From: Oscillospiraceae bacterium
GTDB lineage: Bacteria > Bacillota > Clostridia > Oscillospirales > Ruminococcaceae
NCBI GenBank assembly: GCA_016303235.1
Contig: JAEDMB010000009.1
Location: 1-23,517 of the forward strand
Direction: 5' to 3'
DNA length: 23,517 bases
Part shown: positions 1-8,830 of the stretch, one piece after another
Layout: every line of letters begins with the position of its first letter
Numbering within the stretch: position 1 is the stretch's first letter
Notes under the pieces: generated by a model
Told to the model about the DNA's origin: nothing
Database searches by the model: none
Seen by the model: only the letters and a program-made list of their open reading frames with translations
Position numbers and translations under genes: made by a program

Positions 1-579
1 TATCATACAGATGCCCCTCTTGATATGCGTATGAGTCAGGACGGAATAAGTGCTTTTGATATAGTCAATACATTCTCTGAAAAAGAACTTGCAAGAATTA
101 TTTTTGAATACGGCGAGGAAAAATTTTCAAGGCGTATTGCCGAAAATATCGTTAAACAGCGTGAAATTTCGCCTGTCCGCACTACTCTTGAACTTGCGGA
201 AATTGTAAAAAACAGCGTTCCGCAGAAAGTAAGGCGTGAAAAAAATCCCTGCAAGAAAACTTTTCAGGCAATAAGAATTGCTGTGAACGGTGAACTTGAA
301 CATCTTTCAAAAGGTCTTGACGAGGCATTTTTCAGCCTTAAATCCGGCGGAAGAATGTCTGTTATAACATTCCATTCACTGGAGGACAGACTCGTTAAAC
401 AGCGTTTTGCAGGCTGGTGCAAGGGGTGTACATGTCCGCCTGATTTTCCGCAGTGCGTATGCGGTAACAAGCCGAAAGGTATGCTTGTAAACCGCAAGCC
501 TGTTGAACCCTCTGAAGCAGAACTTGAAAAAAATAACAGGAGCAGAAGTGCAAAGCTCAGAATAATTGAAAGGAGTTAA
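1..579 (+). CDS. rsmH: 16S rRNA (cytosine(1402)-N4)-methyltransferase RsmH, 3' part
   Basis: This is the C-terminal 192 residues of RsmH (MraW), which N4-methylates C1402 of 16S rRNA in the ribosomal P site. The reading frame is open from the first base and begins with YHTDAPLDMRM, the family block that lies roughly 120 residues into the usual ~310-residue protein, so the N-terminus and SAM-binding loop lie outside the window. The ATG at 25 is therefore internal. Also visible are the TFHSLEDRLVK block, a Cys-rich segment (CKGCTCPPDFPQCVCG) common in Firmicutes RsmH, and the usual NRSRSAKLR ending. It heads the visible dcw cluster; ftsL begins one base after its stop. The family call is very sure. 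Confidence 0.96.
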   Translation, partial: YHTDAPLDMRMSQDGISAFDIVNTFSEKELARIIFEYGEEKFSRRIAENIVKQREISPVRTTLELAEIVKNSVPQKVRREKNPCKKTFQAIRIAVNGELEHLSKGLDEAFFSLKSGGRMSVITFHSLEDRLVKQRFAGWCKGCTCPPDFPQCVCGNKPKGMLVNRKPVEPSEAELEKNNRSRSAKLRIIERS

Positions 580-580
580 A

Positions 581-1051
581 ATGTCTGGAAAATACAGAAC
601 AGGCGAAAAAAATAAAAAAAAATCTGACAGTATTGTTTCAGAATCAGAGACTACCCCGGAGATTCTGCAGATAAAAAATGAAAATAAAGGCGGTTCAAAA
701 ATAGCAGTTTTTTTTATAACAGCTCTTGCCGTACTTATATGCAGTATGGTTGTTATAACTCTTGACAGAAGAAACCGTGTATATAGTGAAATAACATCTG
801 CAAACACACAGCTTGCAACTCTTGAGGCTGAAAATGTCAGAATACGTTCAGAACTCGATGCAAAAGTATCTCTCAAAAATGTTGAGGACTATGCCGAAAA
901 TGTTCTTCATATGAAAAAAATTGACAATTCACAGATAGAGTACATAAAAATCCAGAACAGCGATATTATAAGCGTTCCGGAGAAAGAAGACAGCATATTT
1001 GCCAAGGCAGGAAGCTTTATTGACAAGTGTCTGGAATATTTAAAAGGATAG
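581..1051 (+). CDS. ftsL: cell division protein FtsL (FtsL/DivIC family)
   Basis: Small bitopic division protein of 156 residues. A basic, hydrophilic cytoplasmic tail (1-40) is followed by one membrane segment (about 41-61) and an extracellular coiled coil (about 66-97, LATLEAENVRIRSEL) of the leucine-zipper type. FtsL normally pairs with DivIC/FtsB and FtsQ/DivIB to activate septal peptidoglycan synthesis by FtsW and its PBP. I chose ATG 581 because AGGAG at 571-575 sits five bases upstream; a TTG at 566 in the same frame lacks that spacing. Sequence conservation in this family is low, so the name rests on architecture and on position between rsmH and the PBP gene. DivIC-like naming is the alternative. 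Confidence 0.85.
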   Translation: MSGKYRTGEKNKKKSDSIVSESETTPEILQIKNENKGGSKIAVFFITALAVLICSMVVITLDRRNRVYSEITSANTQLATLEAENVRIRSELDAKVSLKNVEDYAENVLHMKKIDNSQIEYIKIQNSDIISVPEKEDSIFAKAGSFIDKCLEYLKG

Positions 1052-1110
1052 TATATATATAATTATAATAATACCGTCCTTTTTATATCAGCCGGTTTGT
1101 GCGGTGTCTG

Positions 1111-1149
1111 GGGCGGGGTATCGTAAAAAATCCCGCCCTGTTTTATTTT
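1111..1149 (+). terminator. terminator-like hairpin between ftsL and the PBP gene
   Basis: A perfect 7-bp GC-only stem (gggcggg 1111-1117 with cccgccc 1132-1138) closes a 14-nt loop and is followed by TGTTTTATTTT. It looks like a leaky intrinsic terminator or attenuator inside the dcw cluster. The large loop and interrupted T run make full termination uncertain. It occupies the only sizeable gap (132 nt) between rsmH and murA. A TATAAT at 1064-1069 upstream has no convincing -35. Confidence 0.45.
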
Positions 1150-1183
1150 CAGAAAAATTTCAGAAAAAGGAGGATTTTAATTC

Positions 1184-3601
1184 ATGAAGAAAAATATACG
1201 GAATAAAAAAACAATTCCACAGAAAAAACGTGAAAAAACTGCCGTAAATCCGCCGACTCTTTCTATGCAGAGAAGAACTTCGCTTTTTATGACTATTGTT
1301 ATGTCAGCGGTATTTCTCGGAATAGCAGGCTGGATTTTTTATCTTTCTGTAATTCAGAATAAGTTCTATCAGGCAAAGGCTAATGACTATCATTTCGGAA
1401 CGATAGATATTTCCGCACACAGAGGTTCTATTTATGATACAAACGGAACTCCTCTCGCAAGAAGTGCATCAGTATATAAAGTGTATCTCGACCCGAAACA
1501 GTTCCGCATTGAAATAGAGGAACTTCAGGAAAGAATAGACGAGGAAAATGAGGAGAAGAAAAACGGTACATATAAAGCTCCCGAACCCCAGAAGGACGAA
1601 AACGGAAACGAAATTCCGATAGTTCCTCTGCCTGTTACTGCTGAAGCCTATAAGCAGGAAACTGTAAAGCTCCTTTCCGAAAAACTCGGAATCAGTATAG
1701 ATGATGTCGAATCATCTATGGAGGAAAATTCACAGTATTCAGTATTGCAGACTCAGGTTGAAAAGCCCGTTGCCGATGAAGTTCTTGCACATTTTGATAA
1801 ATATGACTTCACATCAATTCATGTTGAGGAGGATACAAAAAGATATTATCCTCAGAATGAACTCGCAGCACAGGTGATAGGCTTTACCTCCGGAGACGGA
1901 AGCGGTGCATACGGCGTTGAGGCATATTATGATGAATACCTTTCCGGTACTGACGGAAAAGTAATTTCCGCCAAGGATTCAAACGGCAGGGAAATGCCCT
2001 ATAAGTATTCCAAAACATATCCCGCACAGAATGGAAATGATATTTACCTTACTATTGATGCGACACTTCAGCATTATCTTGAAAAGCATCTTCAGGAAAT
2101 GGTTGATGAATTTGAAGTTAAAAACCGTGCATGCGGAATTATTATGAATGTAAATACCGGTGCAATTCTTGCCATGGCAAGCTGTCCGAGCTTTGACCTT
2201 AATAACCCCTATGATATTTCAGACCCCGATTCTGCAAACGAAATTGCAAAGCTTACAGGCGATGCGAGAAAAACTCTCCTTGCGGAAGAACGTGAGGCAC
2301 AGTGGAAAAACAAGCCTATTGCCGAAATAAATGAATCCGGTTCGGTATTTAAAATAATAACAAGTGCCTCGGGAATAGAGGAAAATCTTGTTGACGTAAA
2401 CGGAGATTCATTCTATTGTTCCGGACGTCAGGACGTTGCCGACAGAACAGGTCCAAACGGCATAGGCTGTCATGACCTTTCAGGTCATGGAGAACAGACA
2501 TTTGTTCAGGCTATAACAAATTCATGTAACCCTGCATTTATGCAGATTGGTGCAAGACTCGGAGTTGACAAATTTTTCTATTATCTTAAATCATTCGGCT
2601 TAACCGAAAAAACAGGTATAGACCTTCCCGGAGAAAGTTCAAGTATATACAGGGAAAATATGAGTGAAGTTGACCTTGCTGTAACATCATTCGGTCAGTC
2701 ATGGGCATTGACTCCTATGGAGCTTGTAGTTGCATGTTCTGCATCTATAAACGGCGGATATGTTCTTGAACCTTATGTTGTAAGCAAAATTCTTGACGAG
2801 GACGGAAACGTTGTCCTTGAAAATGAAAGAACTGTTAAACGTCAGGTAATTTCGGAGGACACATCAGCAAAAATGCGTGATGTTCTTGAAAAGGTTGTTG
2901 AGGGAAACACATCGGGAAATGTATATATAAAGGGTTACAGAATAGGCGGAAAATCCGGTACTGCCCAGAAACTCGGTATGACTACTGAAAACGGCGAAGA
3001 TGAATATGTTTCATCATATCTCTGCTTTGCACCTGCAAATGACCCCGAAATTATGCTTTATGTAATGGCTGATATGCCTAACAAGGAAATCGCTTATTAC
3101 GGAAGTAAAGTTGCAGTTCCGACAGCAAGAAAAATTATGGAAGACGTTCTCCCCGAACTCGGATATTATCCCGAATATGATGAATCAGAATTCAGCACTC
3201 TTGACCAGCAAGTGCCGTTTGTTACTGATAAATCAGTATCCGATGCAAGAGCTACTGTTGAAGCTAAGGGATTTAAATGCGAAGTTATCGGAAACGGCGA
3301 TACTGTTACGGCACAGTCACCGCTTGTAGGTACATCTATTGCATATACAGGAACAGTATTCCTTTATACTGACAATGACCCCGATGCAGAAATGACGGAA
3401 GTTCCCGCAGTTGAGGGAATTTCAGTAAAAGATGCCGATGATGCTATGAATTACAGCGGACTTAACTATGTTGCAACAGGTGCATCAATATCGGAGGAAG
3501 GTGCAGTTGTTAAAAAGCAGTCAATACCGGCAGGAACACAAGTGCCTAAGGGAACTGTCATAGAACTTGAATTTCATGTTGAGGGTGCTTTGACTGAATA
3601 A
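1184..3601 (+). CDS. ftsI: class B penicillin-binding protein, septal transpeptidase (FtsI/PBP2B/SpoVD type)
   Basis: Monofunctional D,D-transpeptidase that cross-links septal peptidoglycan together with FtsW. The order is: basic N-terminus, one membrane anchor (about 32-56), PBP dimerisation domain, transpeptidase domain, and two PASTA domains (about 675-738 and 741-803). Active-site motifs are SVFK with nucleophile S387 and K390, SCN at 447-449, and KSGT from K590. The start ATG follows AAGGAGG at 1167-1173. Two PASTA domains fit division PBP2B-type enzymes; SpoVD proteins commonly have one, but clostridial annotation often uses spoVD for this locus. A charged insert (about 107-155, rich in E, K and N) interrupts the dimerisation region and looks lineage-specific. 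The general function is sure; the FtsI versus SpoVD name is not. Confidence 0.93.
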   Translation: MKKNIRNKKTIPQKKREKTAVNPPTLSMQRRTSLFMTIVMSAVFLGIAGWIFYLSVIQNKFYQAKANDYHFGTIDISAHRGSIYDTNGTPLARSASVYKVYLDPKQFRIEIEELQERIDEENEEKKNGTYKAPEPQKDENGNEIPIVPLPVTAEAYKQETVKLLSEKLGISIDDVESSMEENSQYSVLQTQVEKPVADEVLAHFDKYDFTSIHVEEDTKRYYPQNELAAQVIGFTSGDGSGAYGVEAYYDEYLSGTDGKVISAKDSNGREMPYKYSKTYPAQNGNDIYLTIDATLQHYLEKHLQEMVDEFEVKNRACGIIMNVNTGAILAMASCPSFDLNNPYDISDPDSANEIAKLTGDARKTLLAEEREAQWKNKPIAEINESGSVFKIITSASGIEENLVDVNGDSFYCSGRQDVADRTGPNGIGCHDLSGHGEQTFVQAITNSCNPAFMQIGARLGVDKFFYYLKSFGLTEKTGIDLPGESSSIYRENMSEVDLAVTSFGQSWALTPMELVVACSASINGGYVLEPYVVSKILDEDGNVVLENERTVKRQVISEDTSAKMRDVLEKVVEGNTSGNVYIKGYRIGGKSGTAQKLGMTTENGEDEYVSSYLCFAPANDPEIMLYVMADMPNKEIAYYGSKVAVPTARKIMEDVLPELGYYPEYDESEFSTLDQQVPFVTDKSVSDARATVEAKGFKCEVIGNGDTVTAQSPLVGTSIAYTGTVFLYTDNDPDAEMTEVPAVEGISVKDADDAMNYSGLNYVATGASISEEGAVVKKQSIPAGTQVPKGTVIELEFHVEGALTE

Positions 3602-3624
3602 AAATTTTTTCGGAGGGATTTTTT

Positions 3625-5055
3625 ATGAAACTATATGAACTTCTTGAGGGAAATGCTCTGACATGTCTTGAAGATACGGAAGTAAAGGGAATTACTGACG
3701 ATACAAGAAAAGTATCAGAGGGATATATATTTGTCTGTATAAAGGGTGAAAGGTTTGACGGTCATTCCGTTGCAGGCGAAATGATTGAAAAGGGTGCAGT
3801 AGCTGTTGTAACAGACCATAATCTCAATCTCGGAGACCGTCAGATTATTGTTGAAAATACACGTGATTTCTATGGAATGTTATGTGCAAAGTGGTTTGAC
3901 CACCCCGAACGCAAAATGAAATTCATAGGTGTTACGGGTACAAACGGAAAGACTACTATAACAAATGTCATCAAGAAAATTCTTACAGACAACGGTCATA
4001 AGGTCGGACTTATCGGAACTATTCAGAATGAAATCGGCGATAAGGTTATTCACACTGAAAATACTACTCCTTTTGCATATGACCTTATGAAATTATATGC
4101 ACAGATGGCTGATGAAGGCTGTGATTACGTTGTAATGGAAGTATCATCATTCGGACTTGTTCAGAAAAGAATAGGCTGTACTCATTTTGATACTGCCTTG
4201 TTTACAAATCTTACACAAGACCATCTGGATTATCACAAAACTATGGAAAACTACTATCAGGCGAAGAAAATGCTTTTCAGTATATGCGACAAGGCAATAA
4301 TAAATACTGATGACTCATACGGAAAACGTCTTTATGATGAAATATCATGCAGAAAATATTCATACGGAATATCTGAAAATGCTGATTTTTCAGCGGAGCT
4401 TTTGAATATAAAGGCTGACGGTACAAACTTTATTCTTACAAATTCCGGAAAGAAATATAATATAAATATGCTTATGACCGGAATGTTCAATGTTATGAAT
4501 ATAACCGGAGCAATTGCCGTATGCGTGAATCAGGGAATAAGCATTGAAAAATGCATTGAATCAGTAAAGAATTACGGTGGAGTCAAGGGCAGATGTGAAG
4601 TAATTCCGACAGGAAAGGATTTTGCAGTTATATGCGACTATGCACATACTCCCGATGCAATTGAAAATATATTAATCAACGTCAAGAAATGTACTGAAAA
4701 CCGTCTGATATGCCTTTTCGGTTGCGGAGGAAACAGGGATTCGGCAAAACGTCCTAAAATGGGACATTCTGCTGAAAAGTATGCTGATTATCTTATAGTA
4801 ACATCTGATAACCCCCGAAATGAAAATCCTGATGATATTATAAAGGATATTTTAGCAGGTCTGGAGGGTTCAAAACCTTATGATGTAGTTACTGACCGCC
4901 GTCAGGCTATATATCATGCACTTAAAATCGCACAAAAAGGCGATGTAATAGTTCTTGCGGGAAAAGGTCATGAGGATTATCAGATACTTGCCGATAACGT
5001 TCATATTCATTTTGATGAACGTGAGGTTGTGGCAGAAGGTCTGAAACTGCTTTAA
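3625..5055 (+). CDS. murE: UDP-N-acetylmuramyl-tripeptide synthetase MurE (meso-diaminopimelate adding)
   Basis: Cytoplasmic ATP-dependent Mur ligase that adds the third amino acid to UDP-MurNAc-L-Ala-D-Glu. The 476-residue protein has an N-terminal UMT-binding domain (TDDTRKVSEGYIFVCIKG), the ATP P-loop GVTGTNGKTT with K109, and a C-terminal ligase domain. The DNPR motif at residues 395-398 is the known signature of enzymes that use meso-diaminopimelate rather than L-lysine, so the cell wall is predicted to be of the mDAP type. ATG 3625 follows CGGAGGG with good spacing, 23 nt after the PBP stop. murF follows after 22 nt. Confidence 0.97.
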   Translation: MKLYELLEGNALTCLEDTEVKGITDDTRKVSEGYIFVCIKGERFDGHSVAGEMIEKGAVAVVTDHNLNLGDRQIIVENTRDFYGMLCAKWFDHPERKMKFIGVTGTNGKTTITNVIKKILTDNGHKVGLIGTIQNEIGDKVIHTENTTPFAYDLMKLYAQMADEGCDYVVMEVSSFGLVQKRIGCTHFDTALFTNLTQDHLDYHKTMENYYQAKKMLFSICDKAIINTDDSYGKRLYDEISCRKYSYGISENADFSAELLNIKADGTNFILTNSGKKYNINMLMTGMFNVMNITGAIAVCVNQGISIEKCIESVKNYGGVKGRCEVIPTGKDFAVICDYAHTPDAIENILINVKKCTENRLICLFGCGGNRDSAKRPKMGHSAEKYADYLIVTSDNPRNENPDDIIKDILAGLEGSKPYDVVTDRRQAIYHALKIAQKGDVIVLAGKGHEDYQILADNVHIHFDEREVVAEGLKLL

Positions 5056-5077
5056 AAATGAAAGGATTTTGAAAAAA

Positions 5078-6427
5078 ATGGAAAAAATAATGCTCTCCGA
5101 AATTGCTTCAGCTCTCGGAAAAACTGTAAATTCTGACTGTGAAATTTCAGATATATGCACCGACACAAGAAATCTGACTGAAGGCTGTCTGTTTATTGCT
5201 ATAAAGGGCGAACGCTTTGATGCTCATGACTTTGTGCCAAAAGCAGTTGAACAGGGTGCAGTAATGTGCGTTACGGAACGTGAAATTCCCGAATGTCCGT
5301 GTATCATAGTTGATGACTGCCGTGAAGCATTTCTGAAAATTGCACATTATTACAGAATGAAATTTGATATAAAGCTTGTCGGAGTTACAGGAAGCGTAGG
5401 AAAAACTACTACAAAGGAAATGATTTCCCTTGTAATGTCAAAGAAATATAAAACACTCAAAACACAGGGAAATTTGAATAACGAAATAGGACTGCCGAAA
5501 ACACTTCTTAATCTTAATTCAGAATATCAGTCAGCAGTCATTGAAATGGGTATGTCTCACTTCGGAGAAATTCACAGATTATCATGCACAGCTTCTCCTG
5601 ACATTGCAGTGATAACAAATATAGGCTTTTCGCATATCGAAAATCTTAAGTCTCAGGAGGGAATACTCAGGGCAAAGCTTGAAATTCTTGACGGTATGGC
5701 TGAAAATTCACCGCTTGTAACAAATGCCGATGATAATCTTTTATGCAATCTTAAATCAAAGCTTGAAAGACCTGTCTGTACATTCGGAATTGATAATCCC
5801 GAATCCGATTACAGAGCTTTAAATATAAATGAACATGATAATATCACGGAATTTGATATAGCTTACAGCAACAAAACAGTTCATGTTATTCTGACAGCAG
5901 TCGGAAAACATAACGTTTTAAATGCCGTTACAGCATTTGCGGTCGGAAATATATGCGGTATCGATGATAATACAATAGCCTCGGCATTTTCGGAATTTGT
6001 ACCCGATTCACTCAGACAGAATATATCCGTAAAAAAAGGTCAGACCGTTATAACAGACTGTTACAATGCAAGTCCGGATTCAATGAGAGCATCTCTCGGA
6101 GTTCTTGCAAATATGAAATCAGACGGCAGAAAAATAGCAGTTCTCGGGGATATGCTTGAGCTTGGAGAAATGTCGGAGGAACTTCACAGAAAAGTCGGTG
6201 AAATGGCGGTTTCTGCTAATCCGGATATGCTTTTCTGCTATGGCGGACAATCTGAATATATAGCACATGAGGCTGAAAAAGCAGGAATAAAAACATATCA
6301 TTCCAACGATAAAAACAAGCTTGCAGAGGCTGTTTCAGGTTATGTTCAGACGGGAGATACAGTACTTTTCAAGGCAAGCAGAGGAATGAAACTTGAAGAA
6401 ATAATCAACAGAGTATATGGGGAGTGA
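5078..6427 (+). CDS. murF: UDP-N-acetylmuramoyl-tripeptide--D-alanyl-D-alanine ligase MurF
   Basis: Last cytoplasmic Mur ligase: it joins D-Ala-D-Ala to the UDP-MurNAc-tripeptide made by MurE. At 449 residues it has the usual length. Visible are the N-terminal TDTRNLTEGCLFIAIKGERF domain, the P-loop GVTGSVGKTTT with K109, the AVIEMGMSHFGEI block typical of MurF, and the DCYNASPDSMRASL and AVLGDMLELG blocks of the ligase domain. ATG 5078 is preferred over an in-frame TTG at 5069, because AAAGGA (5061-5066) lies only two bases before the TTG. Even so, 11 nt of spacing is a little long. The stop overlaps the region used as the mraY ribosome binding site. Confidence 0.96.
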   Translation: MEKIMLSEIASALGKTVNSDCEISDICTDTRNLTEGCLFIAIKGERFDAHDFVPKAVEQGAVMCVTEREIPECPCIIVDDCREAFLKIAHYYRMKFDIKLVGVTGSVGKTTTKEMISLVMSKKYKTLKTQGNLNNEIGLPKTLLNLNSEYQSAVIEMGMSHFGEIHRLSCTASPDIAVITNIGFSHIENLKSQEGILRAKLEILDGMAENSPLVTNADDNLLCNLKSKLERPVCTFGIDNPESDYRALNINEHDNITEFDIAYSNKTVHVILTAVGKHNVLNAVTAFAVGNICGIDDNTIASAFSEFVPDSLRQNISVKKGQTVITDCYNASPDSMRASLGVLANMKSDGRKIAVLGDMLELGEMSEELHRKVGEMAVSANPDMLFCYGGQSEYIAHEAEKAGIKTYHSNDKNKLAEAVSGYVQTGDTVLFKASRGMKLEEIINRVYGE

Positions 6428-6432
6428 TTTTT

Positions 6433-7479
6433 ATGCCTTACTGGATAAATATAATAGTATCATTGCTTTCGTGTGCAATTGCGGGAGTTTCAGGAATATG
6501 GCTTGTGCCGTATCTGCATAAAATAAAATTCGGTCAGCCGATAAAAACAGAGGACGGCCCTAAGTGGCACGCAAAAAAACAGGGAACGCCTACAATGGGC
6601 GGATTTATGTTCATAGTGTCAACATTAATCTGTCTTGTAATCGGATACTGTATTTACAGATGGCAGTGCGGTATTGATATAACGGATAAAAGCAATATAA
6701 ATTCGGCACTTACCGTTTTAAGCTGTATTATATTCTGTCTGCTTTTTGCACTTCTCGGATTTATTGATGATTACATAAAAGTAGCTAAGAAAGACAATCA
6801 CGGACTTACTCCGAAACAGAAAATGATTCTTCAGTTTATTTTCGGCGGAGCTTTTCTCGGAGCTTTATATGCTTTCGGAGATACTTCAACAGTTATAGAT
6901 TTAAGTTTTGTATCTTTTGATATCGGCATTTTATATTATCCCATTATGATTACAGCTATAATCTATCTTACTAATGCCGTTAACCTTACAGACGGCGTTG
7001 ACGGTCTCTGCGGAACTGTTACATTTGTGGCAATGCTTGTATTTACAGTAGCATGTGCTATACTTAAATTCAATGAACTTTCAATATTTACAATGGCAGT
7101 TGCAGGAGGTTGTCTCGGATTTCTTGTATGGAATCTCAATCCGGCAAAATGCTTTATGGGTGATACCGGTTCAATGTTTCTCGGAGCATCAGTAACAGCA
7201 GTAGGTCTTATACTTCACAAGCATCTTCTTCTTGTCCTTGTATCTCTTGTATACATACTTGAGGCACTTTCAGTAGTAATACAGGTATCATATTTCAAGT
7301 ATACTGCAAAAAAGCATTTCAAGGCTACCGGTGAAAAAGGTCAGGGAAAGAGAATATTTAAGATGACTCCTATACATCATCATTTTGAGTTAAGCGGATT
7401 CAGCGAATACAAGATAGTAATAACGTTCTCTCTTTTCGGACTTGTTGCAGGCATAATCGGAATACTTACAATATTATAA
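6433..7479 (+). CDS. mraY: phospho-N-acetylmuramoyl-pentapeptide transferase MraY
   Basis: Integral membrane enzyme that transfers phospho-MurNAc-pentapeptide to undecaprenyl phosphate, forming lipid I. The 348-residue protein is a chain of hydrophobic helices carrying the known MraY motifs: TMGGFMF near the N-terminus, LGFIDDYIKV with D112-D113, NAVNLTDGVDGL with D187, MGDTGSMFLG, and PIHHHFE with H315-H317. ATG 6433 is preferred over GTG 6424, which would overlap the murF stop, because GGGGAG (6419-6424) is spaced eight bases from the ATG. The next gene is ftsW after 37 nt; murD, which usually lies between them, is missing here. Confidence 0.97.
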   Translation: MPYWINIIVSLLSCAIAGVSGIWLVPYLHKIKFGQPIKTEDGPKWHAKKQGTPTMGGFMFIVSTLICLVIGYCIYRWQCGIDITDKSNINSALTVLSCIIFCLLFALLGFIDDYIKVAKKDNHGLTPKQKMILQFIFGGAFLGALYAFGDTSTVIDLSFVSFDIGILYYPIMITAIIYLTNAVNLTDGVDGLCGTVTFVAMLVFTVACAILKFNELSIFTMAVAGGCLGFLVWNLNPAKCFMGDTGSMFLGASVTAVGLILHKHLLLVLVSLVYILEALSVVIQVSYFKYTAKKHFKATGEKGQGKRIFKMTPIHHHFELSGFSEYKIVITFSLFGLVAGIIGILTIL

Positions 7480-7516
7480 GGAATTTTTAACTTAACGGCA
7501 ATTAAAAGGAGGAGTT

Positions 7517-8818
7517 ATGGCACAGCAGACAACGCCACAAAGAAAACGGAAAAAAAATCCGATTCTTAAAGGCATAAAAAAGGCAGGCAGGCTTTATCTC
7601 GGAAATGTCAGATACGGCGATACAAGTTTTCTTTTTTTCGTCTATGTTATGATTTTGCTGGGAACTGGTCTTGTAATGATGTCATCTGCAAGCTATGCGT
7701 GGGCATTTTCGCAGACGGGTGACGGTCTTTATTATGCAAAGGCACAGGCAAAAAATATTGCAATAGGACTTGTTGCAATGATATTCTTTACAGGCTTTGA
7801 CTATCATAATTTCAAGAAAATGAGATTCCGGAAAAGGAAAAATTCCGTGCCGACAGCAATAATATTTTATCTTCTGGGACTGATTCTTCTTGTGCTTGTA
7901 TTCTTCATAGGTGTAGATGAAGGCGGTTCAATGGGTGCAAAGCGTTGGATTATCATTGCGGGAGTAAACTTTCAGCCTTCTGAAGTAGCAAAATTTACGC
8001 TTATAATTTTTCTTGCATATATGATAGAACTTCATCACGACAAAATGAAAAATTTTGTCAACGGCATAGTGGTAAATATGCTGTTTATCGGAATATATGC
8101 AATTCTTATATATAAAGAGCCTCACGTTTCCGGAACAATTCTCATATGTATAATAGGTGTATCGATGATATTCTGCGGAGATTCAAGCCTGAAACAGATT
8201 TTTTCAATAGCAGGTGTAGTTGCAGTAATCGGAGGAATTATAATATATTCACAGGCACAGGACCCCGACAGCTATCTTTCAATAAGATTCAAGTCATGGC
8301 AGGACCCTTTTGCCGATGTTCTCAACGATACATGGCAGACTTCCAACTCACTTATAGCAATAGGTTCGGGAGGACTTTTCGGTCTTGGATTCGGAAATTC
8401 AAGACAGAAATATCTTTATCTCCCCGAATCACAGAGTGACTTTGTATTTTCAATAGTATGCGAGGAACTCGGATTTGTAGGTGCATTTGCAATAATCCTT
8501 GTATTTGTGCTTCTAATAATAGAGGGATATTCAATAGCAGCAAGATGTCAGGATAAATTCGGCTGTCTTGTGGCGGTCGGAATAACTACGCAGATTGCAA
8601 TACAGGCTATATTCAATTTCTGCGTTGTAAGCAATCTTGTACCGAATACGGGAATAAGCCTTCCTTTTTTCAGTTATGGTGGTACGGCAATAGTAATGCA
8701 GTTAATGGAAATGGGAATAATGCTTAATATATCAAGAAAACGCTATTATCCCGAAGAAAAAAATCCTGATGAAAATCCGTCACAGGACGGAAACAACAGC
8801 GATAAACTTATTGCATAG
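7517..8818 (+). CDS. ftsW: septal peptidoglycan glycosyltransferase FtsW (SEDS family)
   Basis: Polytopic SEDS protein of 433 residues that polymerises lipid II at the septum with its partner class B PBP. A basic cytoplasmic N-terminus (QRKRKKNPILKG) precedes about ten membrane helices. Family blocks are GAKRWI, FQPSEVAK, GSGGLFGLGFGNS, LPESQSDFVFS and the C-terminal PFFSYGGTA. The tail after the last helix is hydrophilic and acidic. The ATG at 7517 follows AAAGGAGGAG. FtsW, RodA and SpoVE are close relatives; I choose FtsW because of its place between mraY and murG and its division PBP in the same cluster. Confidence 0.93.
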   Translation: MAQQTTPQRKRKKNPILKGIKKAGRLYLGNVRYGDTSFLFFVYVMILLGTGLVMMSSASYAWAFSQTGDGLYYAKAQAKNIAIGLVAMIFFTGFDYHNFKKMRFRKRKNSVPTAIIFYLLGLILLVLVFFIGVDEGGSMGAKRWIIIAGVNFQPSEVAKFTLIIFLAYMIELHHDKMKNFVNGIVVNMLFIGIYAILIYKEPHVSGTILICIIGVSMIFCGDSSLKQIFSIAGVVAVIGGIIIYSQAQDPDSYLSIRFKSWQDPFADVLNDTWQTSNSLIAIGSGGLFGLGFGNSRQKYLYLPESQSDFVFSIVCEELGFVGAFAIILVFVLLIIEGYSIAARCQDKFGCLVAVGITTQIAIQAIFNFCVVSNLVPNTGISLPFFSYGGTAIVMQLMEMGIMLNISRKRYYPEEKNPDENPSQDGNNSDKLIA

Positions 8819-8830
8819 GAGGTTTTTTAT

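Noticed and set aside
566..580. TTG start at 566 for ftsL
   Set aside because: It lies upstream of and overlapping the AGGAG that correctly positions ATG 581.
376..876. 166-residue minus-strand frame over rsmH and ftsL
   Set aside because: It spans two well-supported genes on the other strand and shows no family features.
1039..1069. Possible promoter with TATAAT at 1064 before the PBP gene
   Set aside because: The only -35 candidate is TTTAAA with a 19-bp spacer in very AT-rich DNA, too weak to list.
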